DNA of 64,000 nucleotides from Chromohalobacter canadensis (GCF_029544075.1 NZ_JAJQJH010000001.1:1-64000); one strand, 5' to 3'; shown: positions 35,164-46,267, counted from the stretch's first letter. Notes: a model not told the origin generated them from the sequence alone. Numbers and translations: made by a program.

Positions 35164-36552
35164 ATGCGTTATATCAGTACGCGCGGCCAGGCGCCGGCAC
35201 TGAGTTTTGAGGAGGTCGTGCTGACCGGCATGGCATCCGATGGTGGCCTTTACGTGCCGGAGACGATTCCCACGCTCTCGACGGCGGATCTCGAGGCGAT
35301 GGCGGGGCTATCGTACGCCGAGATCGCGTTCCGCGTTATGAAACCCTTCGTCGGTGGCGAGATCGACGACGACACCTTCCGGCAACTGGTGGAGGATGCC
35401 TACGCGACCTTCAGTCATGAGGCGGTGGTGCCGCTCAACCAGCTCGCCAGCAATCATTTCCTGCTCGAGTTGTTCCACGGCCCGACGCTGGCGTTCAAGG
35501 ACGTCGCCCTGCAGTTGCTGGGGCGTATCCTCGATCACTTCCTGGCCAAGCGTGGCGAGCGTGCGGTGATCATGGGCGCGACATCCGGCGATACCGGGTC
35601 GGCGGCGATCGAAGGCTGTCGGCATTGCGACAACCTCGACATCTTCATTCTGCACCCGCACAACCGCGTTTCGGAAGTGCAGCGCCGCCAGATGACTTCG
35701 GTGCTGGCCGATAATGTCTTCAACATCGCCATCGAGGGCGATTTCGACGACGCCCAGGCGATGGTCAAGGCAAGCTTCGCCGATCAAGCGTTCCTGAATG
35801 GCACGCGTCTGGTGGCGGTCAACTCCATCAACTGGGCGCGCATCATGGCGCAGGTGGTCTATTACGTGGCCTCTGCGGTGGCTCTGGGCGCACCGCATCG
35901 CGAGGTGAGCTTCAGCGTGCCGTCGGCCAATTTCGGCAATGTCTTCGCCGGCTATGTGGCTTATCGCATGGGATTGCCGGTCAAGCAGTTCGTCGTCGCG
36001 ACCAATGCCAACGACATCCTGCATCGTACACTGGCCGACAACGACTTCTCCAAACAGGCGCTCAAGGCGACCCTGGCACCGTCGATGGATATCGTGGTGT
36101 CGTCGAACTTCGAACGTTTGCTGTTCGAAGCTTACGACCGCAACGGCGACGCCGTGCGCGATCTGCTCGAGCGCTTCCAGCAAGAGCCGGCGGTGCTCGC
36201 CGAAGCGCCGCTAGCAACGCTACGTGAGAAATTTGTCAGCCACAGCGTTGATGACGACACCATCCTCGAGGTGATTCGCGAAGCGCATGGGCGTACCAAG
36301 GAATTGCTCGATCCGCATACCGCGACCGGCTATCGTGCCGCCGAGCGTATGCGCGCGGATGCCTCGACGCCGATGATTACCCTGGCGACCGCGCATCCGG
36401 CCAAATTCGCCGACGCGGTGCTCCAGGCGGGCTTCGAGGGCGTGCCGCTGCCCGCGCACATGGCGGGTTTGCTCGAGCGTGAAGAGCGCTACACCGTGCT
36501 GCCGGCCGAGCTCGAGGCCGTGCAGGCCTTCGTCGCCGAACAGCGCCGCTGA
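35164..36552 (+). CDS. thrC: Threonine synthase
   Basis: A 462-residue PLP enzyme. It starts MRYISTRGQAPALSFEEVVL, has the PLP-Lys region GPTLAFKDVALQLLG and the ATSGDTGSAAIEG phosphate-binding loop, with YVPETIP near the N-terminus. It converts O-phosphohomoserine to threonine. It follows hom, so the two form the threonine branch here; thrB is not adjacent. Confidence 0.97.
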   Translation: MRYISTRGQAPALSFEEVVLTGMASDGGLYVPETIPTLSTADLEAMAGLSYAEIAFRVMKPFVGGEIDDDTFRQLVEDAYATFSHEAVVPLNQLASNHFLLELFHGPTLAFKDVALQLLGRILDHFLAKRGERAVIMGATSGDTGSAAIEGCRHCDNLDIFILHPHNRVSEVQRRQMTSVLADNVFNIAIEGDFDDAQAMVKASFADQAFLNGTRLVAVNSINWARIMAQVVYYVASAVALGAPHREVSFSVPSANFGNVFAGYVAYRMGLPVKQFVVATNANDILHRTLADNDFSKQALKATLAPSMDIVVSSNFERLLFEAYDRNGDAVRDLLERFQQEPAVLAEAPLATLREKFVSHSVDDDTILEVIREAHGRTKELLDPHTATGYRAAERMRADASTPMITLATAHPAKFADAVLQAGFEGVPLPAHMAGLLEREERYTVLPAELEAVQAFVAEQRR

Positions 36553-36620
36553 CGCCCCGGGGCGTCGTAGTGACCCGCGACGCCCCAGCTTGCCATCCGC
36601 CGTCTCCCGAGGAGCCTTTC

Positions 36621-38420
36621 GTGTCAGTAGCCGAGCATGATCCGCAACGCCTGCTGAACCGTCGCATCCTGTCACGTCCGCGTGATGAGGGCGTCTACCG
36701 CCGCGCGCAGTCGGCCGGGCTCAGCGAACTGCAGGCGCGGATACTGGCTGGGCGTCTGCACGAGTACACGGACGATATCGCGTCGCTGATCGACCCCAGC
36801 TTGCGTTATCTGGCGCATCCTGAACGTTTGCAGGACGCGCGCCGCGCTGCCGAGCGGATAGCCCTGGCGGTGACCGAGGGCGAGCATATCGGCATCTTGA
36901 CCGATTACGACGTCGACGGTATCACCTCGCACGTGGTCATCCTGCGGACCCTGAACGAACTGTTCGGCGTGCCGATGCATAAGCTGCACAGCTTGATAGG
37001 CCACCGTATCTTCGATGGGTACGGCATCAGTCTGCCGCTGGTGGAGCGTACTCTTGCATTGTCGCCACGACCCAGCCTGGTGATCACCGCCGACTGCGGT
37101 AGCTCCGACGAGCCGCGTATCGCGCGTCTGCGTGAGGCGGGTCTCGATGTCGTGGTGACCGACCATCATGCCTTGCCGACGGCGGGGCCACCGGCGTCGG
37201 CGTATGCCACCGTCAATCCCACGCGCAGCGATTGCGATTACCCAGACCCCACCATTGCCGGTTGCATGGTGGCATGGTTGACCATGTCACTGACGCGTTC
37301 GGTGCTCATCGAGCAGGGTGTGGCCGCGCCCTCGACCCCGAAGTTGTCGCCGTGGCTGTCTTACGTCGCCTTGGGGACCGTGGCGGATTGCGTCTCGCTG
37401 GGTGCGAGCCCCGCCAACCGCGCCGTGGTCAGCCATGGGCTGACGTTGATCAACCGCATGGGCGCCGCTTGCTGGCGGGTCATGGCCGAGCGACTGGGGG
37501 ACGATAGCGTGCCCTTCGATGCCGAAACCCTGGCCTTTCAGATGGGGCCGCGCATCAACGCGCGCTCGCGTCTCGACGACCCCTATGCGGCGCTGCACTT
37601 CATGCTCGCCGCCGATGATGCCTCGGCACGGCGTCATCTTGAGGTGCTGGATACCGACAACCAGTCGCGCAAGGCGATCGAGGCGGACATGGTCGAGAGC
37701 GCCCGGGCATTGGCGCTCGACGCGCTGGCCGAGAGCGCATCGGCCATCGTGGTTTTCCTCGAGGACGGGCATGCCGGCGTGCAAGGTATCGTCGCCTCGC
37801 GTCTGGTGCAGGCTTTCGGGCGTCCCACGCTGGTACTTACACCGGCCGCCGCGCCGGGCATGCTGACCGGCTCGGGACGTTCTATCGAAGGGCTGCACTT
37901 GCGAGACGCATTGCAGCGCGCGCATGAACTGGCCCCCGAGGCATTGCCACGTTTCGGGGGGCACCGGGGAGCGGCGGGCATTGGCGTACCGCGCGAGCGT
38001 CTGGCGGAATTTCGCGATGCCTTTCTTACGGCGGTCGAAGAACAACTCAGTGGCCGCGAACTTTTTCCCTATGTGCTGACCGACGGCGCCTTGCTGCCCG
38101 AGCAGCTGTCACTGGCGGCGGTGGATGAGCTGGCGCGCTTGGCGCCCTACGGTCGCGAGTTCGACGCCCCGCTTTTCGACGGCGAGTTTCGCATCGAGCA
38201 GCTACGCCCGGTGGGTGCGGATGGCAATCACCTGATGCTCGAACTCTCGTGTGGCGCGGTGAGCCTCAAGGCGATCTGGTTTCGCGCCCTGACGCCTGGC
38301 GAGCTGCCGCCGTTCGGCCTGGGCGATCGTCTGCGCTGTGCCTACAAACTATCGCGCAACCGATGGCGGGGGCGTGAGTCGTTGCAGTTGATGATCGAGC
38401 ACGCCGAGCCAATGAGCTAG
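36621..38420 (+). CDS. recJ: RecJ-family single-strand DNA exonuclease
   Basis: A 599-residue DHH/DHHA1 protein. Metal-binding motifs are complete: D95-x-D97-x-D99 (LTDYDVDGITS), D158-C-G, D181-H-H183 (VVTDHHALP) and GTVADCVSLG. The DHHA1 part has GSGRSIEGLHLRDAL and FGGHRGAAGIG; an OB-like C-domain ends with RESLQLMIEHAEP. RecJ degrades single-stranded DNA 5' to 3'. Several blocks differ from pseudomonad and E. coli RecJ (GDFDADGATS, PNRF, DNG), so it may be a divergent form or paralogue. The GTG at 36621 has GAGGAG upstream; a GTG at 36570 is also in frame. Confidence 0.87.
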   Translation: MSVAEHDPQRLLNRRILSRPRDEGVYRRAQSAGLSELQARILAGRLHEYTDDIASLIDPSLRYLAHPERLQDARRAAERIALAVTEGEHIGILTDYDVDGITSHVVILRTLNELFGVPMHKLHSLIGHRIFDGYGISLPLVERTLALSPRPSLVITADCGSSDEPRIARLREAGLDVVVTDHHALPTAGPPASAYATVNPTRSDCDYPDPTIAGCMVAWLTMSLTRSVLIEQGVAAPSTPKLSPWLSYVALGTVADCVSLGASPANRAVVSHGLTLINRMGAACWRVMAERLGDDSVPFDAETLAFQMGPRINARSRLDDPYAALHFMLAADDASARRHLEVLDTDNQSRKAIEADMVESARALALDALAESASAIVVFLEDGHAGVQGIVASRLVQAFGRPTLVLTPAAAPGMLTGSGRSIEGLHLRDALQRAHELAPEALPRFGGHRGAAGIGVPRERLAEFRDAFLTAVEEQLSGRELFPYVLTDGALLPEQLSLAAVDELARLAPYGREFDAPLFDGEFRIEQLRPVGADGNHLMLELSCGAVSLKAIWFRALTPGELPPFGLGDRLRCAYKLSRNRWRGRESLQLMIEHAEPMS

Positions 38421-38451
38421 AAGCCGAGAACGGTTCTTCTCCCTGGGGGTT

Positions 38452-38477
38452 CTTCCAGGCGCGAAGCGCCGGTCTTC
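38452..38477 (+). repeat. 26-bp hairpin repeat, copy 1
   Basis: A 26-base element starting CTTCCAGGC with the core hairpin GGCGC-GAA-GCGCC (38458-38470) and ending TCTTC. It shares 23 of 26 positions with the element at 46268-46293 (other strand). It lies between recJ and the VOC gene, convergent stops. Confidence 0.65.
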
Positions 38478-38506
38478 CCGCTTCCAGCCGCGCTCTTCCA
38501 ACTTTA

Positions 38507-38926
38507 TTAGTAGTTCGGCCAGACGCCGGGTGTAGCCAGTTCCAGAAGGTGGCCGTCGGGGTCGCGGAAGTAGAGGCTTTCACCGCCTTTCGGCCAGTGG
38601 GTGCGGCCTTCGATGGGAATGTCGTGGGCGACGAGTTGGGTTTCCCAGTCTTCCAACTCATCGCGATCGATGGCCAGCGCCAGATGCACGCGCCCGGAAC
38701 CGTCGTGGGGCGGTATGGTGCCCATACCGTGCGGTAAGTTCACGGTTTCTTCGGTGCTGCCTTGTTGAAACAGCAGCAATACGCTGCCTGGCCCGGCCTC
38801 GTAAGCGGTGAAGCGATGGTCGGCGGTAAAGGCCGACAGTGTCATCACGTCCTCGAAGAAGGCCTGGGCGCGGGCCATATCGGTAACGTAGAGGGCGGTT
38901 TCGAGAACGCCTTGAATGTGTGGCAT
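38507..38926 (-). CDS. VOC/glyoxalase-fold protein
   Basis: A 139-residue protein of the vicinal oxygen chelate superfamily, with two beta-alpha-beta-beta units: VLETALYVTDMARAQAFFEDV and HLALAIDRDELEDWETQLVA, and the terminal motif SLYFRDPDGHLLELATPG with the likely metal-ligand Glu. Members include glyoxalase I-like enzymes, dioxygenases and resistance proteins; the substrate is not deducible. The ATG at 38926 has GAGGAG upstream. Confidence 0.88.
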   Translation of the reverse strand: MPHIQGVLETALYVTDMARAQAFFEDVMTLSAFTADHRFTAYEAGPGSVLLLFQQGSTEETVNLPHGMGTIPPHDGSGRVHLALAIDRDELEDWETQLVAHDIPIEGRTHWPKGGESLYFRDPDGHLLELATPGVWPNY

Positions 38927-38985
38927 ATCACTCCTCGTTTGCCGCGACGCGATGCTTCCAGCATAGCCATCACACTGCAATGACC

Positions 38986-39059
38986 TCAACGTGGCGATAG
39001 CCAGAACCACCAGACGATGCCGGCTATCAATGCTAGCCCGATCAGATTGACCAGAAACG

Positions 39060-39063
<4 letters not shown>
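38986..39063 (-). CDS. 25-residue membrane microprotein overlapping copA
   Basis: A short frame encoding 25 residues, [20 protein letters not shown] then WLSPR. It is one hydrophobic helix with a short basic end. Its ATG overlaps the copA stop (ATGA), and AGGAGG lies 6 bases upstream, so it is very likely translated. The sequence looks like the N-terminal anchor (NLxGLALIxxIVWWFWL) of cupredoxin-domain membrane proteins found next to copper pumps, but a stop follows and no cupredoxin domain is present downstream. It is either a truncated remnant or a real microprotein that may act with CopA. I recognise the resemblance from memory only. Confidence 0.6.
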
Positions 39064-41624
<2,561 letters not shown>

Positions 41625-41647
41625 CTTGCGTTCTCCTTCGGCTGAGC

Positions 41648-42085
41648 TCATGGCGCCTGGCGTGAGAAATCGTCGTCACTTTCCATTGGCAGGCTCTCGA
41701 TCAGCCGGCACAAACTGTGGCCGTCGGGCGTGCCATCCGGCATATCGCGCCAGGTCTCCAGGGCGTGTTCCATGCGTGTCGCCAGGGCCTGTAACTCACG
41801 GATGCGCGACCGAATTTCCGGCAAGCGTTCGGCCAGTAGGTCGCGCACCATGGGGCATGGAGAGTCGCCATGGTCGGCATGCTCGAGAATCTCGCGCACC
41901 TCGCGAAGACTGAACCCCAGCGTGCGAGCGCGTTGTATGAAACGCAGTCGATTGAGGTCGTCGGCATCATAGAGTTGATAGCCGTTGTCGGGATCGCGTT
42001 GCGGATGCAGTAATCCCTCGCGTGTGTAATGGCGTACCGTTTCGCCGGTAACGCCAGCGGTGCGGGCCAGATCGCTGACTTTCAT
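41648..42085 (-). CDS. MerR-family metal regulator upstream of copA
   Basis: A 145-residue MerR-family activator. The winged helix is residues 1-70 ([40 protein letters not shown]), followed by the dimerisation helix (residues 80-110) and a C-terminal metal loop. Position 77 is Cys (DSPCPMV), the state of divalent-metal sensors such as ZntR; CueR has Ser there. The loop has only GHSLC (His123, Cys126) and lacks the Cys112 of CueR and the Cys pair of ZntR. It probably controls its own promoter and copA. Confidence 0.88.
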   Translation of the reverse strand: MKVSDLARTAGVTGETVRHYTREGLLHPQRDPDNGYQLYDADDLNRLRFIQRARTLGFSLREVREILEHADHGDSPCPMVRDLLAERLPEIRSRIRELQALATRMEHALETWRDMPDGTPDGHSLCRLIESLPMESDDDFSRQAP

Positions 42086-42109
42086 GGCACTCTCCTGAAT
42101 GGTGAGAAA

Positions 42110-42141
42110 AGTCTAAAACCTGTGTGTTACACAAAGGTCAA
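42110..42141 (-). promoter_or_regulatory. MerR-type promoter and operator of the copA operon
   Basis: On the minus strand, TTGACC (42136-42141) and TTAGAC (42111-42116) are 19 bases apart, the stretched spacing typical of MerR-regulated promoters. The spacer contains the near-perfect palindrome ACCTTTGTGT-A-ACACACAGGT (42118-42138). It lies 25 bases upstream of the regulator start, so the operon is autoregulated by promoter realignment. Confidence 0.85.
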
Positions 42142-42400
42142 GTCGATCCTAGCCTATTTTCACTGCCCTACGATAAAAAGCTGAAATTCTTGAAGAAGTA
42201 TTCCTCATGCCCTGAAATAGATCAGATGAGGGACTGCTTATAAGACTAAAGAATGAGCGTTTCTAAGATTAAAACAAACGTTTGCTCTTGACTTGAAAAC
42301 GCCCATCGGCCAAAACGAAGAGGCACGCCATTATTCGGGCAAGGGTAAAAAAACCTAAGACAATTTTCGCCTCCACGTCTCCGCAGAAGAGGACGTTTTC
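42142..42400. other. Upstream region of the FadL-type gene
   Basis: With the copA promoter this makes a 315-base gap between divergent genes. It is AT-rich compared with the window. It contains a perfect palindrome CAAACGTTTG (42275-42284) immediately before TTGACT (42288-42293), a possible -35 box; the matching -10 is not clear. Such a dyad is of the kind bound by TetR-type fatty-acid regulators (PsrA-like). TATAAG at 42239-42244 is another possible -10. No gene is apparent. Confidence 0.45.
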
Positions 42401-43687
42401 ATGCATAACAAGATCAACAAGCTCACACTCGCGGTTGCCGTCGCCAGTGCCACGCTATCGGGGCAGGCACTGGGCGGTGCCTTTCAGCTCAACGAACAAA
42501 GTGTCAGTGGCCAGGGCAACGCCTTTGCCGGACGGACCTCCAATGTCACTGATGCCTCCATTGTGTATGGCAACCCGGCGGGCATGTCGTTTCTCGACCG
42601 CGCTCAGATCACGGCTGGGGCAACCTATCTGGATGTGAGTACCGATATAGAGAACACTCAAGGGATGAGTCCCACGCTTAGTGGTCCTGCATCAACGCCG
42701 GGGATTTCCGATAGCGATGTCGTACCGGGAACCACGATTCCGTTCGGCTATTACGTGCAGCCTATCGATGAGCGTTGGACCTTTGGTTTCGGGGTATATG
42801 CGCCTTTCGGTGTCATCACGGATTACGACAATCAATCCCAGGGACGTTACTTCGGTAACTACAGCGATGTCGAAGTGGTGACAGCGCAGCCGACGCTTTC
42901 CTACAAGTTCAATGACAAACTTTCTGTGGGCCTGGGTATCACCTACAACATGATCGACGGCGAGTTGGAGAGCAAAACACCGAATCCGATCCCCGGCGGT
43001 AGTGACGGTACGGTCAATGTGCAAGGTGATGACGAGGCCTGGGGCTACAACGTCGGCGTGCTCTATCGGCCGGTCGAGTCCACCACCTTGGGCCTGACCT
43101 ATCGCTCCAAGGTCGATTACGATTTGGAAGGGGATGTCAAAGCATCCGATGTCTTCAATTCGCAAACGCTATCGACGTTTAGTGATAGCTCAGCGGCGGG
43201 ACTATCTATCACGCTGCCTGAAACGGTTGACTTCTCGGTGACTCATGAGCTGGATGACCGCTGGACAATCATGGCAGGTGCGGCATATGTACGCTGGAGT
43301 CGCTTCGACAAGCTGGTTGTGGAAAACGACATCCCGGGTGTCGATATCAACGAAGCCCAGGACTACGACGATGCATGGCAATACGCTGCGGGGCTTTCCT
43401 ACCAGCTCAATCGCGATTGGGTGCTGCGTTCTGGCTTGGCATATGATGACTCACCGATCAGTGACGACGTACGTACTGTGCGCGTGCCCTCCGGCGACCG
43501 CACCATTTTTTCGTTGGGGGCTGGTTGGTCGCCGATACCCAACATGACTGTTGATCTGGCGTACACCTACCTCTGGGAAGACACTGCCTCGGTGGAACAG
43601 GTCGATGAGGAAAAGGGCACCTCCTTCAGTGGTGATTATAAAAACACGGCCCATGGCGTCGGCGCCCAACTGACCTACCGCTTCTAA
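42401..43687 (+). CDS. fadL: FadL/OmpP1-type outer-membrane transporter
   Basis: A 428-residue outer-membrane protein. Signal peptide residues 1-26 (ending QALGG), then AFQLNEQSVSGQGNAFAG and the NPA motif (VYGNPAGMSFL) in the plug, followed by a beta-barrel with alternating hydrophobic strands and ending in an aromatic residue (LTYRF). FadL proteins carry long-chain fatty acids or other hydrophobic compounds across the outer membrane by lateral diffusion. GAGGA lies before the ATG. A terminator follows. Confidence 0.92.
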   Translation: MHNKINKLTLAVAVASATLSGQALGGAFQLNEQSVSGQGNAFAGRTSNVTDASIVYGNPAGMSFLDRAQITAGATYLDVSTDIENTQGMSPTLSGPASTPGISDSDVVPGTTIPFGYYVQPIDERWTFGFGVYAPFGVITDYDNQSQGRYFGNYSDVEVVTAQPTLSYKFNDKLSVGLGITYNMIDGELESKTPNPIPGGSDGTVNVQGDDEAWGYNVGVLYRPVESTTLGLTYRSKVDYDLEGDVKASDVFNSQTLSTFSDSSAAGLSITLPETVDFSVTHELDDRWTIMAGAAYVRWSRFDKLVVENDIPGVDINEAQDYDDAWQYAAGLSYQLNRDWVLRSGLAYDDSPISDDVRTVRVPSGDRTIFSLGAGWSPIPNMTVDLAYTYLWEDTASVEQVDEEKGTSFSGDYKNTAHGVGAQLTYRF

Positions 43688-43705
43688 ACGTTACCTTCGC
43701 ATGAA

Positions 43706-43736
43706 CAAGAACCCGGCCCTGTGGGCCGGGTTCTTG
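43706..43736. terminator. Terminator behind fadL
   Basis: CAAGAACCCGGCCC (43706-43719) and its exact complement (43723-43736) enclose a TGT loop, 18 bases behind the fadL stop and 60 bases from the convergent ectD stop. No long T-run, but the stem includes TTCTTG at its end. Confidence 0.75.
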
Positions 43737-43796
43737 CGTCTGATGCTTCCGTGACAACGCCAATGAAGCACGTGCTATTTCTTCCCTGACGATGCC

Positions 43797-44702
43797 TTAT
43801 TTGGCAGGTTTCAGGGGGCTCCAGTCCTTGCGGTTGGCCAGGAACTCGGGCCGAGGCCGGTTGCCGCAGTACGGATCGTGCAGCGTGTTCTCGACACTGT
43901 TGTAGACGAAGAACAGGTTACTGCGTGGCCAGCACGACATGTTGATGTTCGAACCATGCAGGGTATTGCACTCGAACATCACCAGCGAGCCGACAGGCCC
44001 TTTGGGCGCCTCGATATCGCCTTGGATCATCAGATCGCGCAGGCTGGCGTCATCCGGTACGCCGATTTCCTGACTCTTCAGCGACTCTTTATAGTTGTTC
44101 TCCGGCGTGCGGCCCACGCAGGGAACGAAGTAATTGTGTGAGCCGGGCACCAGCATCAATGGGCCATTGAATTCACCGTTTTCGGTGAGAATGATCGAAC
44201 AGCTCACCGAGCGCATGCGTGGCATGCCGTCTTCGCTGTGCCAGGTCTCGAAATCCGAATGCCAGTCGAAGCCCTTGCCCTTGAAGCCGGGTTTATAGTT
44301 GATCCGCGACTGATGAATATAGGCATCGCCACCGAGGATCTGCTGGACCATCGCCAGTAGGCGCGGGTCGCGAGTCAGGCGGCTGAAACGCTCGGATACC
44401 TCATGGATACCGAAGATCGAACGAATTTCCTGCTTGCTGGGCTCGAGGATAGTACCTTCCGAGAGCTTGAGGTCATCGTCATTCTCGTAGTCGCCCAACT
44501 CCTCGAGGAACGCGGCCATCTCGTCTTCATCGAAGAATCCTTCGAAGGAGAGGAAGCCTTTGCGTTCGAACTCGTCGAGCTCGGCTTCGCTGAGCGGCCC
44601 TTTGCGTTGCTCGCCCTCGCTATGCACCACCGGGTCGATGCGCTCGAACATCCCCAGTTTGCGTTCCAGGCGCGTCGGGAATAGATCTTGAGTCTCTTTC
44701 AT
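43797..44702 (-). CDS. ectD: Ectoine 5-hydroxylase
   Basis: A 301-residue Fe(II)/2-oxoglutarate dioxygenase that converts ectoine to 5-hydroxyectoine, a compatible solute. The EctD signature FDWHSDFETWHSEDGMP carries Fe ligands His148 and Asp150; the third is His249 (CNTLHGSN). PGSHNYFVPCVG and the 2-oxoglutarate Arg in SCWPRSNLFFVYN are also present. The ATG at 44702 has GGAGGAG 6 bases upstream. The ectABC genes are not in the window, so ectD stands alone. Confidence 0.97.
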   Translation of the reverse strand: MKETQDLFPTRLERKLGMFERIDPVVHSEGEQRKGPLSEAELDEFERKGFLSFEGFFDEDEMAAFLEELGDYENDDDLKLSEGTILEPSKQEIRSIFGIHEVSERFSRLTRDPRLLAMVQQILGGDAYIHQSRINYKPGFKGKGFDWHSDFETWHSEDGMPRMRSVSCSIILTENGEFNGPLMLVPGSHNYFVPCVGRTPENNYKESLKSQEIGVPDDASLRDLMIQGDIEAPKGPVGSLVMFECNTLHGSNINMSCWPRSNLFFVYNSVENTLHDPYCGNRPRPEFLANRKDWSPLKPAK

Positions 44703-45160
44703 CGCAAACTCCTCCATTAGTCTGCTGGGAACGGTATTGCTGCCATCCCCCGTGTAAACGTAGTCGGAGAGGCTGGCACCGACAAACACAGCCGTGTATG
44801 TCTTTGTAGCTCGCCAGATTTGCTAGGCGAACGCGCTGAGGCTACGCCTCTGCTGAGAGCGTGTATTTAGCATGTGTTAAGGCAGGCCCATTCAGTGCCG
44901 CCACTGCAAACGCAAGACGTTTGCAACGCCTCTTCATGGTGTGCTGTGACAAGGTGCTGGAACAAAAAGTCGCTCTTTGGAAGCTTTGCAGGCCGGATGC
45001 TGAATTGTTTAGCAGTTCCATAGAGCGCTTATTAATGCCGCGAAGCGCGGCATGGGATAGCCGCTCGCGGGTGCATTGGCTACAATGTGTCTCTTTTCTT
45101 CACCGCGTGGCGGCCAGCACGCCACTGCGGTGCGAATCAGCGCGTCTGAAAAGGATTCCC
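44703..45160. other. Divergent intergenic region, ectD / prfB
   Basis: 458 bases between ectD and prfB. It holds a perfect inverted repeat TGCAAACG-caaga-CGTTTGCA (44905-44925), a possible operator, and a small hairpin at 45035-45053. TACAAT at 45080-45085, after TTGGC, is a possible prfB -10 without a good -35. I could not identify the ectD promoter with confidence. An open frame runs through into prfB (from 44861) but shows no protein-like composition. Confidence 0.45.
45035..45053. repeat. Small hairpin with CGAAG apex
   Basis: ATGCCGCG-AAG-CGCGGCAT forms a perfect 8-bp stem. Its apex GCGAAGC is the same as in the 26-bp hairpin repeat at 38452-38477, although the flanks differ. It lies about 110 bases before prfB. 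Confidence 0.5.
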
Positions 45161-46259
45161 ATGCAAGAGATCAGCCCGATCAACCACCTCCTCAAGGACC
45201 TGTCCGAACGGACAGACGTCCTGAGGGGGTATCTTTGACTATGCCGCAAAGAAAGAACGGCTAGAGGAAGTCACCCGCGAACTGGAAAATCCGGATGTGT
45301 GGAGTGATCCGGATTACGCGCAAAAGCTGGGCAAGGAGCGCGCGACTCTGGAGGCGGTCGTCGAGACCTTCGACGTGTTGGAGCGGGGCCTGACGGATCA
45401 TCAGGAACTGCTCGAGCTGGCGGTGGTGGAGGAAGACGACGCCACCATCGACGAAGTGCGAAGCGAACTCGACAAACTCGAGTCCCAGCTCGCCAAGCTC
45501 GAGTTCCGGCGTATGTTTTCCGGCGAGATGGACCCCAACAACGCCTATCTCGATATCCAGGCCGGCTCCGGCGGCACCGAGGCGCAGGATTGGGCCAATA
45601 TCTTGCTGCGCATGTATTTGCGCTGGTGCGAACATCACGGCTTCAAGACCGATATCATCGAGTTATCCAGCGGCGACGTAGCAGGCATCAAGTCGGCGAC
45701 CTTGCACATTCAAGGCGATTACGCCTTCGGCTGGCTACGCACCGAGACCGGCGTGCATCGCCTGGTGCGCAAGAGCCCGTTCGATTCAGGTGGGCGTCGG
45801 CATACGTCGTTCGCCTCTGTGTTTCTATCGCCGGAAATCGACGACAACTTCGAGATCGAGGTCAATCCGTCCGATTTGCGCGTCGATACCTACCGTTCCA
45901 GTGGTGCCGGCGGCCAGCACGTCAACACCACCGACTCGGCGGTACGTATCACCCACGAACCCACGGGGATCGTGGTGGCATGCCAAGGCCAGCGAAGCCA
46001 GCATGCCAACCGCGACTTCGCCATGAAGCAGCTCAGGGCGAAGTTGTGGGAGCTGGAAATGGACAAGCGCAACGCCGCCAAGCAGGAAGCCGAGGACAAC
46101 AAGTCGGATATTGGCTGGGGCAGTCAGATCCGCTCCTATGTGCTTGATGACCAGCGCATCAAGGATTTACGCACGGGGGTGCAGTCCAGCAACTGCGAGA
46201 AAGTGCTCGACGGTGATCTGGATCAGTTCATCGAGGCAAGCCTGAAACAAGGGCTTTAA
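45161..46259 (+). CDS. prfB: Peptide chain release factor 2 (programmed +1 frameshift)
   Basis: A 365-residue RF2, the same length as in E. coli, made from 45161-45235 joined to 45237-46259. It recognises UGA and UAA: the SPF motif ([15 protein letters not shown]) reads the stop codon and [12 protein letters not shown] carries the catalytic GGQ. The first 25 codons end at an in-frame TGA (45236-45238), and a +1 shift at CTT-TGA-C gives the full protein. The stop is therefore regulatory, not a mutation. It lies upstream of lysS, as in E. coli. Confidence 0.97.
45224..45239 (+). promoter_or_regulatory. prfB programmed frameshift signal
   Basis: AGGGGG (45224-45229) acts as an internal Shine-Dalgarno element, three bases before the slippery CTT at 45233, followed by TGA and C. 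The 16-base block AGGGGGTATCTTTGAC is identical to that of E. coli prfB. Low RF2 causes a pause at UGA and a +1 shift, giving negative autoregulation. Confidence 0.97.
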
Positions 46260-46267
46260 GAAAGCCT

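Noticed and set aside
35308-36183. 291-codon open frame antisense to thrC
   Set aside because: Shadow of a clear threonine synthase gene; composition is not protein-like.
44861-45160. Open frame upstream of and in frame with the first prfB segment
   Set aside because: It is Cys/Arg-rich without a ribosome-binding site, and RF2 length is already complete from 45161.
45236-45238. In-frame TGA in prfB as a nonsense mutation
   Set aside because: The surrounding AGGGGGTATCTTTGAC is the classical programmed +1 frameshift site, so the stop is regulatory.
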